A stretch of DNA of 56,158 nt from Roseburia sp. AF12-17LB. GTDB lineage: Bacteria; Bacillota; Clostridia; Lachnospirales; Lachnospiraceae. Under the pieces are notes generated by a model. It was not told the DNA's origin and did not search any database. It worked only from the letters and a program-made list of their open reading frames with translations. Where the stretch lies: the NCBI RefSeq assembly GCF_003479605.1, contig NZ_QUHR01000013.1, positions 5,269 through 61,426 on the forward strand, in the 5' to 3' direction. A program made the position numbers and the translations under genes. Of the stretch, positions 15,367 through 23,322 are shown one piece after another (within the stretch, counting starts at the first letter, position 1; each line of letters starts with the position of its first letter).

Positions 15367-16617
15367 TTACTCTTTGCTTTTCTCTGGTCTGCTCTGATCC
15401 ATTGCCTGTCTGAAGTCTTCGATTAAATCTTCGATATCTTCAATTCCGACACTGATGCGGATCAAATCATCAAATACTCCGGCGTCTCTTTTTTCTTCCG
15501 GGGTACTGTGTACATTTAATGTAGATTCCGGATGAATCACTAATGTTTTCGTATCTCCGATATTGGAAATAATCAGCGGAAGCTTTAATGCATTGATTAT
15601 TTCAAATGCCCGTTTCTTGCTTCCGGTCCGTATGGTTAAGATTCCACCAAAACGGTCCTTAAACTGTTTCTTTGCGATTTCATGCCATGGACTGCTCTCC
15701 AATCCCGGATAATTGACTGTTACATCCGGATATTCTCTTACAAAAAACCTTGCCAGTTCTGCTGCATTGTCACAGATACGCTCCATCCGGATTCCCAGTG
15801 TCTCTAACCCGATGCAGTTATAAAATGCATTCTGCGGAGACAGACAGGCTCCTGTGTTGCGGAACAGTCCATTCCGAAGCTTGGCAGTATAGGCAAATGG
15901 TCCAAACTTCTTAAAGTCTGCCATGCCCGGATATTTTTCCACATCCCACTTAAATCTGCCGCTGTCCGTAATAATTCCGCTGATGGAATTGCTGTGACCA
16001 TTGATGTATTTAGAGGAAGAATTCATTACAATATCCGCTCCTAGGGAAAGCGGCTTCACTAAGAATGCAGTAGCAACCGTATTATCTATAATGAGCGGTA
16101 CCTGATGCTCATGTGCCAGATTTGCAAGTGCCGTAATATCTGTCACATCAAGTCTTGGATTACCAATGGTCTCTGCAAAGTAAAGACGGGTATGTTCATT
16201 GGTCTTTGCTTCAAATGCAGCCAGGTCATTGTTTTCCACATAATGTGTTGTGATACCAAATGCCTCTAAGTCACGGAATAAATCAATGCTGCCGCCATAG
16301 AGACTGGCACTGGATACGATTTCATCGCCGGAACGAAGGATATTACAAAATGCATTGTAGAGTGCTGCCATTCCTGATGCACAGGCAACGCTTGCTACGC
16401 CACCCTCTAACGCCGTTACTCTTTTTTCAAATGCATCTACCGTAGGATTACTGATTCTCGTATAGGAATATCCCGGTGCCTGGTTATGAAAAATCTTTTC
16501 TAGCTTCTCTGCCGACTCATGTGCAAATGCACTGGATTGATAAATCGGAGTTGTTGTTGCACCTGTATTCGGTTCTCCTTGAAAATCTCCATGTAATAAT
16601 GCGGTATTAAACTTCAT
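15367..16617 (-). CDS. metY: O-acetylhomoserine sulfhydrylase (MetY-type PLP enzyme)
   Basis: A 416-residue enzyme of the Cys/Met-metabolism PLP family, started at ATG 16617 (MKFNTALLHGDFQGEPNTGA) because GGAG sits 7 nt upstream. Signatures are YSYTRISNPTVDAFE, the cofactor-binding ASGMAALYNA, and the PLP lysine in MNSSSKYINGH. It joins sulfide, or thiocarboxylate sulfur, to O-acetylhomoserine to form homocysteine. It is the promoter-proximal gene of the sulfur-transfer operon, which places the carrier, E1 and JAMM genes under the same control. Homology cannot exclude a cystathionine-gamma-synthase or lyase activity, but length and context favour MetY. Confidence 0.87.
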   Translation of the reverse strand: MKFNTALLHGDFQGEPNTGATTTPIYQSSAFAHESAEKLEKIFHNQAPGYSYTRISNPTVDAFEKRVTALEGGVASVACASGMAALYNAFCNILRSGDEIVSSASLYGGSIDLFRDLEAFGITTHYVENNDLAAFEAKTNEHTRLYFAETIGNPRLDVTDITALANLAHEHQVPLIIDNTVATAFLVKPLSLGADIVMNSSSKYINGHSNSISGIITDSGRFKWDVEKYPGMADFKKFGPFAYTAKLRNGLFRNTGACLSPQNAFYNCIGLETLGIRMERICDNAAELARFFVREYPDVTVNYPGLESSPWHEIAKKQFKDRFGGILTIRTGSKKRAFEIINALKLPLIISNIGDTKTLVIHPESTLNVHSTPEEKRDAGVFDDLIRISVGIEDIEDLIEDFRQAMDQSRPEKSKE

Positions 16618-16707
16618 CTTACGCTCCAATTCCTGCACGTCTTATCGTGCACTAAATACTTTGAACTGCCTTAGGAAATCTATTTACGATTATTCCTATT
16701 GGTTTTG

Positions 16708-16745
16708 TATGAATTATATTTTACTATATTTTTCTAATTTGTCAA
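16708..16745 (-). promoter_or_regulatory. Promoter of the metY sulfur operon, shared motif with the 34.4-35.5 kb unit
   Basis: On the minus strand TTGACA (16740-16745) and TAAAAT (16718-16723) are 16 bp apart, about 100 nt before the metY start. The 38-bp block agrees at 34 positions with the block at 35506-35543 ahead of the substrate-binding protein and siroheme synthase genes. Agreement in the spacer and downstream of -10, not only in the two hexamers, suggests a common regulator site, perhaps of an Rrf2/CymR-type sulfur repressor. Confidence 0.7.
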
Positions 16746-16763
16746 TACTAATTTATCAGAGCA

Positions 16764-16792
16764 TTGTTATTTCTCTCCGAATATGTTATTTT
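16764..16792 (+). promoter_or_regulatory. Probable promoter of the FecCD-type transporter genes
   Basis: TTGTTA (16764-16769) and TATTTT (16787-16792) are 17 bp apart on the plus strand. A leader of more than 100 nt follows, containing a short GC-rich block at about 16800-16835 before the ATG at 16907. The promoter is back to back with that of metY, so the two units may be controlled together. Confidence 0.5.
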
Positions 16793-16906
16793 ATTCACGC
16801 AAGCGACCGCCGCAGGCGCGAGAACGTGCCAAGGCTCATTCTTTGTTGCAACAATACTTTTCAGGAAACACAATACATATTTCTGGAATAACGGAAAGGA
16901 TTTCCT

Positions 16907-17911
16907 ATGTACACGAGAAAAAAAATCATTTTATCTTTTGCCGGAATGTTTTTCCTGCTGCTTCTTATGATGTTGGCAAGTCTTTTTTTCGGCAGTGTTT
17001 TATTAAATCCAAAAGAGATTTTATCCTGTCTGATTCAAAATGACCGGACTTCTGTCACAGGTCTGTTACTTTTTCATATCAGAATTCCACGGATGTTTGG
17101 TGCCATTGCTGCCGGCATGGGTTTATCCTGCGCCGGAGTTATCTTACAGACTGTTATGAATAATTCCCTTGCCAGTCCGAATACCATCGGTGTCAATTCC
17201 GGAGCCGGATTTGCCGTTATGATTGGGCTTGCCCTCTTCCAGGGCCGTGCAGCCCATAATGCCATCTTTGCATTTGCAGGTGCCTTTCTGACAACACTTC
17301 TTATTTTTGCACTGGCGTATATGGCAGACAGCAAACGTACTACTATTATTCTTGCCGGAATTACCGTTTCTTCTTTTTTAAGTGCCGGAATCAATACGGT
17401 AAAATTATTAAGTGATGATATCACCTTAAACCTCACTACCTTTATGATTGGTTCTCTTTCTGATGTCACCACCAAAACGCTGTTGGCTCCCGGCATTGCC
17501 ATTGTCATTGCGGTTATTCTCTCCTGCTTTTTTGGAAGCCACATGAATGTTCTGAGTCTTGGAGAAGATGTTGCCCGCTCCCTTGGCATTCCGGTATCGC
17601 TGCTCCGTTTCCTGTTATTGATGCTTTCCAGTATACTGGCAGGCTGTGTGGTAAGCTATGCAGGACTTTTAAGCTTCGTCGGGCTGATTGTTCCTCATAT
17701 TGCAAGACGGCTCTTTGGCAATGATCTGCGGCTTTTAGTTCCCCTTTGTGCTCTCTTAGGTGCAAGTTTCGTCCTCTTCTGTGACACCCTTGGACGTGTT
17801 ATTGCCGCACCATATGAACTTCCTGCCGGCATTATTCTTTCTTTTGTTGGCGGACCGTTTTTCTTATATCTTTTATTAGGAAAGAAAGGAGGCCGCAGAG
17901 TCCATGCTTAA
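16907..17911 (+). CDS. FecCD-family ABC transporter permease (iron/siderophore/cobalamin type)
   Basis: A 334-residue integral membrane protein with about nine to ten hydrophobic segments. Family signatures are RIPRMFGAIAAGMGLSCAGVILQ, SLASPNTIGVNSGAG, and SYAGLLSFVGLIVPHIARRLFG, the last being the loop that contacts the ATPase. It forms the channel for an iron complex, heme-like compound or cobalamin. ATGs overlap by 8 nt with the ATPase gene that follows. No binding protein gene is next to it; the best partner in the window is the lipoprotein at 34.4-35.5 kb. Confidence 0.9.
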   Translation: MYTRKKIILSFAGMFFLLLLMMLASLFFGSVLLNPKEILSCLIQNDRTSVTGLLLFHIRIPRMFGAIAAGMGLSCAGVILQTVMNNSLASPNTIGVNSGAGFAVMIGLALFQGRAAHNAIFAFAGAFLTTLLIFALAYMADSKRTTIILAGITVSSFLSAGINTVKLLSDDITLNLTTFMIGSLSDVTTKTLLAPGIAIVIAVILSCFFGSHMNVLSLGEDVARSLGIPVSLLRFLLLMLSSILAGCVVSYAGLLSFVGLIVPHIARRLFGNDLRLLVPLCALLGASFVLFCDTLGRVIAAPYELPAGIILSFVGGPFFLYLLLGKKGGRRVHA

Positions 17912-18662
17912 ATTTGATTCCGTTTCCATTGGCTACCACAAGGTGCCTCTGATTAAAAATCTGTCCGTTGAAATTCCTACCGGCAGCATCACAACCATCG
18001 TAGGGCCAAATGGCTGTGGCAAAACAACACTGATTTCCGTATTAAATAAATCCAGCCAGCTTTTTAACGGCTCTATCACATTAGATGGCGAAGATATTTA
18101 TCATATGAATGGACACCTTCGTGCCCAGAAAATTGCATTTTTACCGCAGATTCGTGAAGTGATTCCTGCTCTTCCGGTTCATACCTTAGTGGAGCATGGA
18201 CGTTTTCCATATCTTGGCTTCTCCAGACGCCTCACCAAAGAAGACCGCAAACTGGTGGAAGATGCCATGGAATTTACCCATATTACGGATTACCGCAACG
18301 TTGCAACTGACACTCTTTCCGGTGGGATAAGACAGCGTGTCTTCTTTGCCATGACTTTAGCCCAGAACTGCGATACGATTATTTTGGATGAACCGACTAC
18401 CTTCTTAGACTTGGAAAGCCAGAATAATTTCTACCGGATGCTTCCAATCTTAAAAGCACAGGGAAAAACAATTCTTTTGGTGCTGCACGACCTTGCCAAG
18501 GCACTTACTATTTCAGACAAACTTATCGTCATGGAATCCGGTGCCATCTGCTTTCAGGGCACTCCGGATGAATGCGTACAAAAAAACGTCTTAAATAAAG
18601 TATTTCATACTTCACTTAAGACGTTCTCTGATGCGGAAGGAACTTACTACTTCTTTGAGTAA
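17904..18662 (+). CDS. ABC transporter ATP-binding protein of the FepC/FecE type
   Basis: A 252-residue ATPase with Walker A GPNGCGKTT near 34-42, a Q-loop in FLPQ, the signature LSGGIRQR (Ile where Gln is usual), Walker B TIILDEPTTFLD and the switch His in VLHDL. It powers the FecCD-type permease it overlaps. The C-terminal third contains the repeat-rich linker characteristic of the siderophore subclass. Substrate cannot be read from sequence. Confidence 0.9.
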   Translation: MLKFDSVSIGYHKVPLIKNLSVEIPTGSITTIVGPNGCGKTTLISVLNKSSQLFNGSITLDGEDIYHMNGHLRAQKIAFLPQIREVIPALPVHTLVEHGRFPYLGFSRRLTKEDRKLVEDAMEFTHITDYRNVATDTLSGGIRQRVFFAMTLAQNCDTIILDEPTTFLDLESQNNFYRMLPILKAQGKTILLVLHDLAKALTISDKLIVMESGAICFQGTPDECVQKNVLNKVFHTSLKTFSDAEGTYYFFE

Positions 18663-18667
18663 GTTCC
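18639..18667. terminator. Hairpin between the convergent ATPase and larE genes
   Basis: A perfect 9-bp stem GGAACTTAC/GTAAGTTCC with an 11-nt loop, overlapping the ATPase stop codon and ending directly at the larE stop. The following TTACTTTTCC is only moderately U-rich on the plus strand. It is a plausible but weak terminator. Confidence 0.45.
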
Positions 18668-19501
18668 TTACTTTTCCAATGTTTCATTCATACTTCCCAT
18701 CCGGTAACCGCAAAGGTCTAAGGTTACATAGGTAAATCCATATTCCCGGAAAGCTTTTGCAATTCTCTCCCGATTCTCCTTTTCCATCAGCTTCGAAAAT
18801 TCTTCCGGCTCAATCTCAATTCTTGCCATCATTCCATGAATTCTTACCCTCACCTGATGAAAACCTAAATCCAATAATAATTGTTCCGCTTTATCCACCA
18901 TTGTAAGTTTCTCTTCGGATATGGTCTCTCCATAGACAAACCGGGATGACAGACAGGCAAAGGACTGCTTTTCCCAGGTTGGAAGATTCAATGCCTTCGA
19001 AAGAACACGAATATCCTGCTTGGTAAAACCACAGTCTCTGAGCGGACTTTTTATTCCAAGCTCTGCCACTGCTTTTAATCCCGGACGATAATCTCCGTTA
19101 TCATCAAGGTTAGAGCCTTCCGCCACATAAGCTATTTTCTTTTCTTCTGCAATCTTTAATATCTTTTCAAATAATTCATGCTTGCAAAGATAACAGCGGT
19201 TCTTAGGATTCTGTGCAAATCCTTCGATTTCAAGTTCTTCCGATTCTGTAATAAAATGTCTTATATTTTCTTTCCGGCAAAATGCTTCTGCTTCCCCTAA
19301 CTCTCTCTTTGGAAATGAACAGGAGGACGCAGTTACTGCAATTGCCCGCTCTCCCAATACATCATGCGCCACTTTCAAAAGATAGGTGGAATCCACACCA
19401 CTTGAGAATGCAACTGCCACGCTGCCTAATTTTTCAAAATATTGTTTTAACGCTTCCTGCTTTTTTAACTGTTCCGGAGTTGGCGCTGCTATTTTATCCA
19501 T
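18668..19501 (-). CDS. larE: LarE-like ATP-dependent sacrificial sulfur transferase
   Basis: A 277-residue PP-loop protein. The ATP pyrophosphatase motif is FSSGVDSTYL near 33-42. Conserved Cys residues include RCYLCKHEL, RDCG and the family Cys in SFACLSSRFVYGE near 182. In LarE of Lactobacillus that last Cys gives up its sulfur to the nickel-pincer cofactor of lactate racemase; other family members use it to carry an iron-sulfur cluster. No larA, larB or larC is in the window, so the acceptor may be elsewhere or different. Its placement among sulfur genes suggests sulfur metabolism. Confidence 0.85.
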   Translation of the reverse strand: MDKIAAPTPEQLKKQEALKQYFEKLGSVAVAFSSGVDSTYLLKVAHDVLGERAIAVTASSCSFPKRELGEAEAFCRKENIRHFITESEELEIEGFAQNPKNRCYLCKHELFEKILKIAEEKKIAYVAEGSNLDDNGDYRPGLKAVAELGIKSPLRDCGFTKQDIRVLSKALNLPTWEKQSFACLSSRFVYGETISEEKLTMVDKAEQLLLDLGFHQVRVRIHGMMARIEIEPEEFSKLMEKENRERIAKAFREYGFTYVTLDLCGYRMGSMNETLEK

Positions 19502-19512
19502 TTCTTATGCCT

Positions 19513-20457
19513 CTACTTCACTTCTTCTCTGAGTTCTTTTACCGTAGCAAGCTCCAGTCCGACCTTTTCTGCAATTACTTCATCTGTCAGAAGGTCTAAA
19601 AGGTTTCTTGCAACACTGATTTTTTCTCTGGCAATTCCACGGGCTTCACCAATTTTAATTCCTTTTGCTTCGCCAATCTTAATGCCCTGCGCTTCACCAA
19701 TCTTGATGCCCTGCGCTTCACCAATCTCTATTCCCTTGTTGGTCATCTCTTCTGCAAACGTACACATTGTAATCACCTCTCCTGCCTTCACACGTTCTGC
19801 TACTGTTTTCTCTATTTTGACATAGGTTTTATCATTTGTAAACACCCGAAGTAGATTCAAAACCGCTTCTACATGGCAGATTGCCTCCGGATGTTCCTTG
19901 GGATTATATCTTCCAAGACGTTTTTCTGCAAAAAAATCTGCTACAATTTTAAAATCGCTCTTAAACTCTTTTCGGACTTTCTCCGGCAAAAATGCAATAT
20001 TAAAAACAAATATTTTATAATCATTTACATACGGTCTTAGTTCCGGAGAAACATCTAAAATGTCAAATAGCGCATTCGGACTTTTCCATTCTGTATCACT
20101 GAAATTTAAAACAATCGTAATTGCCGGATATTTTCGTTCTTCCCCACGGTCAATCTGCGCCCGATACACAGCATAATCATACCCCATAATCCGGATGGGC
20201 ATATTTTTGTCTATCCGACTTTCATTTTCAATCCCAAAAGATGCCACTTTGTATAACCCATTCTTATATAATTTCACAGTATCCCGAAACTGATTCCGAA
20301 GATTGTTTTCTTCCACCTTATAGATGCTTTCTGTTGGTCCCTCTTCCAATCCTTCTTCCAAAAGAATCTCCTTTCGAAAAAGTAATACATTATATATGTC
20401 AGCAAAAACATCCGAAAATGATTCCAGATATTTTTCTGCCAAATCCTTATCTGCCAA
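19513..20457 (-). CDS. Rpn-family PD-(D/E)XK nuclease/putative transposase
   Basis: A 314-residue protein beginning ADKDLAEKYLESFSDVFADI, started at TTG 20457 because AGGGGG lies 7 nt upstream. The middle contains GYDYAVYRAQIDR and ERKYPAITIVLNFSD, the core of the Rpn/YhgA-like nuclease family, with expected Asp and acidic residues. The C-terminal region has four 8-residue repeats (GIEIGEAQ, GIKIGEAQ, GIKIGEAK, GIKIGEAR), ending in a helix. These genes are common and multi-copy in Lachnospiraceae. Function is uncertain; RpnA-E of E. coli promote recA-independent recombination. It ends 11 nt before larE, so they may be co-transcribed. Confidence 0.82.
   Translation of the reverse strand: MADKDLAEKYLESFSDVFADIYNVLLFRKEILLEEGLEEGPTESIYKVEENNLRNQFRDTVKLYKNGLYKVASFGIENESRIDKNMPIRIMGYDYAVYRAQIDRGEERKYPAITIVLNFSDTEWKSPNALFDILDVSPELRPYVNDYKIFVFNIAFLPEKVRKEFKSDFKIVADFFAEKRLGRYNPKEHPEAICHVEAVLNLLRVFTNDKTYVKIEKTVAERVKAGEVITMCTFAEEMTNKGIEIGEAQGIKIGEAQGIKIGEAKGIKIGEARGIAREKISVARNLLDLLTDEVIAEKVGLELATVKELREEVK
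19643..19738 (-). repeat. Four 24-bp tandem repeats at the 3' part of the rpn gene
   Basis: Units at 19643-19666, 19667-19690, 19691-19714 and 19715-19738 encode the 8-residue motif GIKIGEAQ with small variations. Such variable-number repeats are common at the end of this family. Confidence 0.9.
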
Positions 20458-20646
20458 GTATTTTCCCCCTGTTAAATAAATATTTTGGATAAAAAGATTC
20501 TGAAAATATGAATATAAGATTATCACGAATACAGGCAGTTCAACACGCCTGCATAATAGATGAATATCGAATATTATTATGAACTGATTTTACTTAAGTA
20601 TAATAGCAAAAATATTCCGAAGAGCACAAGTACTCTGCGGAATATT

Positions 20647-20988
20647 TTAATCTAATTTAATAGAATTTATATAATCTTTACAAAGATAAAACATTTTTTC
20701 TGTTTTTGTAACTATTTTCTTCTCATTTTTGTCATTTTCCATGTAAACGTTTGCGCACATGTACTTTAACATACCAATGGCGATCAGGTCATTGGCACAG
20801 TATATGGCTGTTGGCGGATTCTCACCCTGAATCAGCTTCTCCATGACTGCATAGCCAATCTTACGGTGTCCTAAAGAAATCAGATATTCCAATGCCTTTG
20901 CTGCAATTCTTCTTTCATCACAGATGACCTCATCTACTTGATAATTGGTAGAATTACGATTTACTGAAACAATTACTTTAGTCCCTAT
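20647..20988 (-). pseudogene. Remnant of the effector domain of a LacI-family repressor
   Basis: Reading to 20988 gives GTKVIVSVNRNSTNYQVDEV, then ICDERRIAAKALEYLISLGHRKIGYA, which is clearly LacI/PurR periplasmic-binding-protein fold. It then jumps directly to VMEKLIQGENPPTAIYCANDLIAIGMLKY, so about 40 residues between the two core segments are missing. The tail after that is unrelated. There is no DNA-binding domain here. The matching N-terminal half lies in the same orientation 2 kb upstream at 22983-23228, so the two pieces seem to be halves of one gene separated by insertion and worn down by deletions. Confidence 0.8.
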
Positions 20989-21190
20989 TTACATTTGTGT
21001 GTCCGATGTATCAACAGTATAATTATGCATTTCATGAATTGCGTATGCAATTAGAAAATCAAGTAGTCCAAATTCCATAAAATGAAATTTTAGGGCAAAT
21101 TACAGACATTAGCTTGGCTGTAGTATTTTTAAACAACATGTGTTAGACTACTGTTATACAAATCGGAAGTTTACAGCGAGGTAAAAGTTT
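20989..21190 (+). other. AT-rich intergenic region before the methyltransferase
   Basis: About 200 bp without recognisable coding. AGCGAGG at about 21173 provides a ribosome binding site for the methyltransferase. No clear sigma-A promoter pair is convincing; TTGGCTGTAGTATTTTTAAA is the best candidate. This is the left boundary of the DNA that splits the LacI gene; I see no transposase ends. Confidence 0.4.
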
Positions 21191-21955
21191 ATGAATAACT
21201 ATAATGAAGTGAAAAAATCATTTGGTACACAAGCAGAGAAATTTGCTTCATATCATATGTCTAAGGCAGAATATACCGATTATTTGATTCGTAGTATTCA
21301 GGCAAGGGGCAATGAACATGCATTGGAGGTTGCTGCTGGAACCTGTATATGTGGAAGAGCAGTGGCTCCTTATGTTAAGGACATTACTTGTTTGGATTTG
21401 ACAGAAGCAATGTTGGAGCAGGGAAAAAAACTGGCAAAGCAAGAAGGTATTCAGAACATATCATTTGTATCGGGGAATGCGGAATGCTTACCTTTTGAAG
21501 ATGAAACATTTGACCTTGTGATTACAAGACTTTCATTGCACCATTTTGTTGAGCCTGAAAAGCCTTTTCGGGAGATGCAACGAGTTTTGAAAAAAGGTGG
21601 AAAACTTGTTATTTGGGATATGGTAGCGACTACAGAAGAATTGCGTGAAACTAATGACGCTATTGAAACGATGCGTGATAACTCACATACAAGAATACTT
21701 AGCAGAGAAGAATTTGAAGCATTGTTTGAGGATGCTTTTGAGCTTCAGCTTGAAGAAACAACACTTGTTCCTGTAAATCTACAAAGTTGGATGGATTTGA
21801 CAAGTACACCAGAGGATATTCAAAAAGATATTATTGATAAAATGGAATACGATTTGAATGGTGGAGATAAAACAGGTTTTAATCCCTATATCAAGGAGGG
21901 ACAAATATGCTTTGACCATAGGTGGTTATTGCTGATTGGAAAAAAGGAAAACTAA
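21191..21955 (+). CDS. SAM-dependent methyltransferase (class I, UbiE-like)
   Basis: A 254-residue Rossmann methyltransferase. Motif I is ALEVAAGTCICGRAV, then ITCLDLTEAML, motif post-I NAECLPFEDETFDLVITR, and RVLKKGGKLVIWDM. The Gly-rich motif I is degenerate (EVAAGTCICG rather than ExGxGxG). Its substrate is unknown; the C-terminal half (RILSREEFEALFEDAF, IDKMEYDLNGG) resembles small-molecule methylases. It is plus-strand, on its own, within the 2-kb segment that separates the LacI fragments, and its codons look more AT-rich than those of neighbouring operons. Confidence 0.85.
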   Translation: MNNYNEVKKSFGTQAEKFASYHMSKAEYTDYLIRSIQARGNEHALEVAAGTCICGRAVAPYVKDITCLDLTEAMLEQGKKLAKQEGIQNISFVSGNAECLPFEDETFDLVITRLSLHHFVEPEKPFREMQRVLKKGGKLVIWDMVATTEELRETNDAIETMRDNSHTRILSREEFEALFEDAFELQLEETTLVPVNLQSWMDLTSTPEDIQKDIIDKMEYDLNGGDKTGFNPYIKEGQICFDHRWLLLIGKKEN

Positions 21956-22026
21956 TCCCCATTTATCAAGAAAAAGAAACTTTCAGTTTATAGAGTTAAA
22001 AAATATAAGTTAAGGAGGCATGTATT

Positions 22027-22695
22027 ATGAAAAAAGTAATCTATCTGCTTGTATTATGTATGGTGCTGGGAATGGCTGGATGTGGAACGAATCAAGAAAA
22101 TAAAGAACCTGTGTCTGGAAATGTGTCCGTAGAAACAGAAAATAAAGAAAATGATGATGTAGTACAAAATGAGCAAATAGCAGATACTGGCTCATATCCT
22201 CCATGTGTTATGGTTGATGGTGTTATATATAAAGACACAGGATATGTAGCGTCAATGCCTGGTTGTGGAACAATGGATGGAGAAATTGTGTCAACAGTGG
22301 CAGGGACAGAGTTACCATCTGAAAATAATCAATCAAATTTCGGAAGCGGATATCATTATCAAAGGAGTTCTGAAGGTCAGCTCATAGTAGTCATTGATGA
22401 CGAACGAATCATATTTAGAGATATTGAAAAAGATGATACGTCTATTCCAATAGAGGTTATCAATTTTAATGCAAAAGTAAAAGAAATTACCGATGATGGA
22501 GAACTTCTTGTAACGCATGTGAGTACAGCTGAAGGCTTTTGTCAGATGAATGATGGAGAGTATTATGTATCGGCAGAAAATTTAGCGGAAGATGTTCAGG
22601 TGGGAGATATCGTTACAATATGGTTTAATGGAATGATTCAAGAAACATACCCTGCTCAATTGGGGGTAGTTTATAGAATCATTAAAACACAATAA
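22027..22695 (+). CDS. Predicted lipoprotein of unknown function
   Basis: A 222-residue protein with a signal peptide (MKKVIYLLVLCMVLGMAGC) and lipobox cysteine at residue 19. An acidic low-complexity linker (EPVSGNVSVETENKEND) follows. The remainder forms a beta-rich domain, with a C-terminal part (DGELLVTHVSTAEGFCQM through GDIVTIWFNGMIQETYPA) that resembles DUF3221/OB-like modules found in Firmicute lipoproteins. It is exported and lipid-anchored on the outside of the membrane. AAGGAGG precedes the ATG. I recognise no specific family with confidence. Confidence 0.75.
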   Translation: MKKVIYLLVLCMVLGMAGCGTNQENKEPVSGNVSVETENKENDDVVQNEQIADTGSYPPCVMVDGVIYKDTGYVASMPGCGTMDGEIVSTVAGTELPSENNQSNFGSGYHYQRSSEGQLIVVIDDERIIFRDIEKDDTSIPIEVINFNAKVKEITDDGELLVTHVSTAEGFCQMNDGEYYVSAENLAEDVQVGDIVTIWFNGMIQETYPAQLGVVYRIIKTQ

Positions 22696-22732
22696 TTAGT
22701 CAAATTCCAGTTTGTCAATTACAGATGACATT

Positions 22733-22767
22733 GAAAGAGTCAGCCCATTCAAGATGCTGGCTCTTTC
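22733..22767. terminator. Strong hairpin after the lipoprotein gene
   Basis: A 12-bp stem, GAAAGAGTCAGC pairing with GCTGGCTCTTTC with one G-U pair and an 11-nt loop, 38 nt past the stop. It lacks a T tract on the plus strand (AAAAATTCC follows), so it may stop transcripts coming from the minus strand or protect the mRNA end. Confidence 0.5.
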
Positions 22768-22982
22768 AAAAATTCCATTCTAATAAATTGCACGACAACT
22801 TATCAAAAAATAAGCTCCACATTATGGAAAATGAATATAAAATGTATAAAAGTAGAAAAAGCGAATAATTATAAGGAATTATGCATCAGACACACTTTTG
22901 TAAAAAGGGAGTTACTTTATAGTAGGAAGACAGCTTCTTTAACACCTGGGGCTCACATTTTCCAGGTATAATTAAGCCGTCA

Positions 22983-23228
22983 CTATTCCTGATTATTTCC
23001 CGTCCGTGTCATTAAAATATCAAGGTAATACATCGTGTCTTTTGTAGTACTCTTACCCATTTTCAGATTCCTGGCTGCCTCGTTTGGCATATAGTTCATC
23101 TCTCTTGCTATCTGCCAGATTTTCTCCCGCAGCCCTTCCGATGAACATTTGTAATCCGGATTATTCAAAACACGGGATACAGTGGCTGTTGAAACGCCTG
23201 CTATCGCCGCAATTTTCTTAATCGACAT
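22983..23228 (-). pseudogene. N-terminal half of a LacI-family repressor (DNA-binding domain)
   Basis: Begins MSIKKIAAIAGVSTATVSRV with the LacI helix-turn-helix and hinge region (NEAARNLKMGKS), then DTMYYLDILMTRTGN, and stops after NNQE where the effector domain should continue. The length (81 residues) covers only the DNA-binding domain and linker. With the effector remnant at 20647-20988 it makes a gene split by about 2 kb of plus-strand DNA. A free DNA-binding domain of this type would not respond to ligand; at most it could bind weakly. The repressor's former target is unknown. Confidence 0.82.
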
Positions 23229-23322
23229 ATTAATCCCTCCTGTATCCCGCATTTTTTATGAGGAACCGCAAAAAGCGTATTCCCAGCTATTTTTATGACT
23301 TATTTTTTTTACAACTAATTTC

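Noticed and set aside
16618..16906. Possible SAM or cobalamin riboswitch between metY and the transporter genes
   Set aside because: I looked for the conserved cores and did not find them; only promoters and a small GC-rich block are visible.
19643..19738. Possible regulatory iterons
   Set aside because: The 24-bp repeats are coding repeats in the rpn C-terminus.
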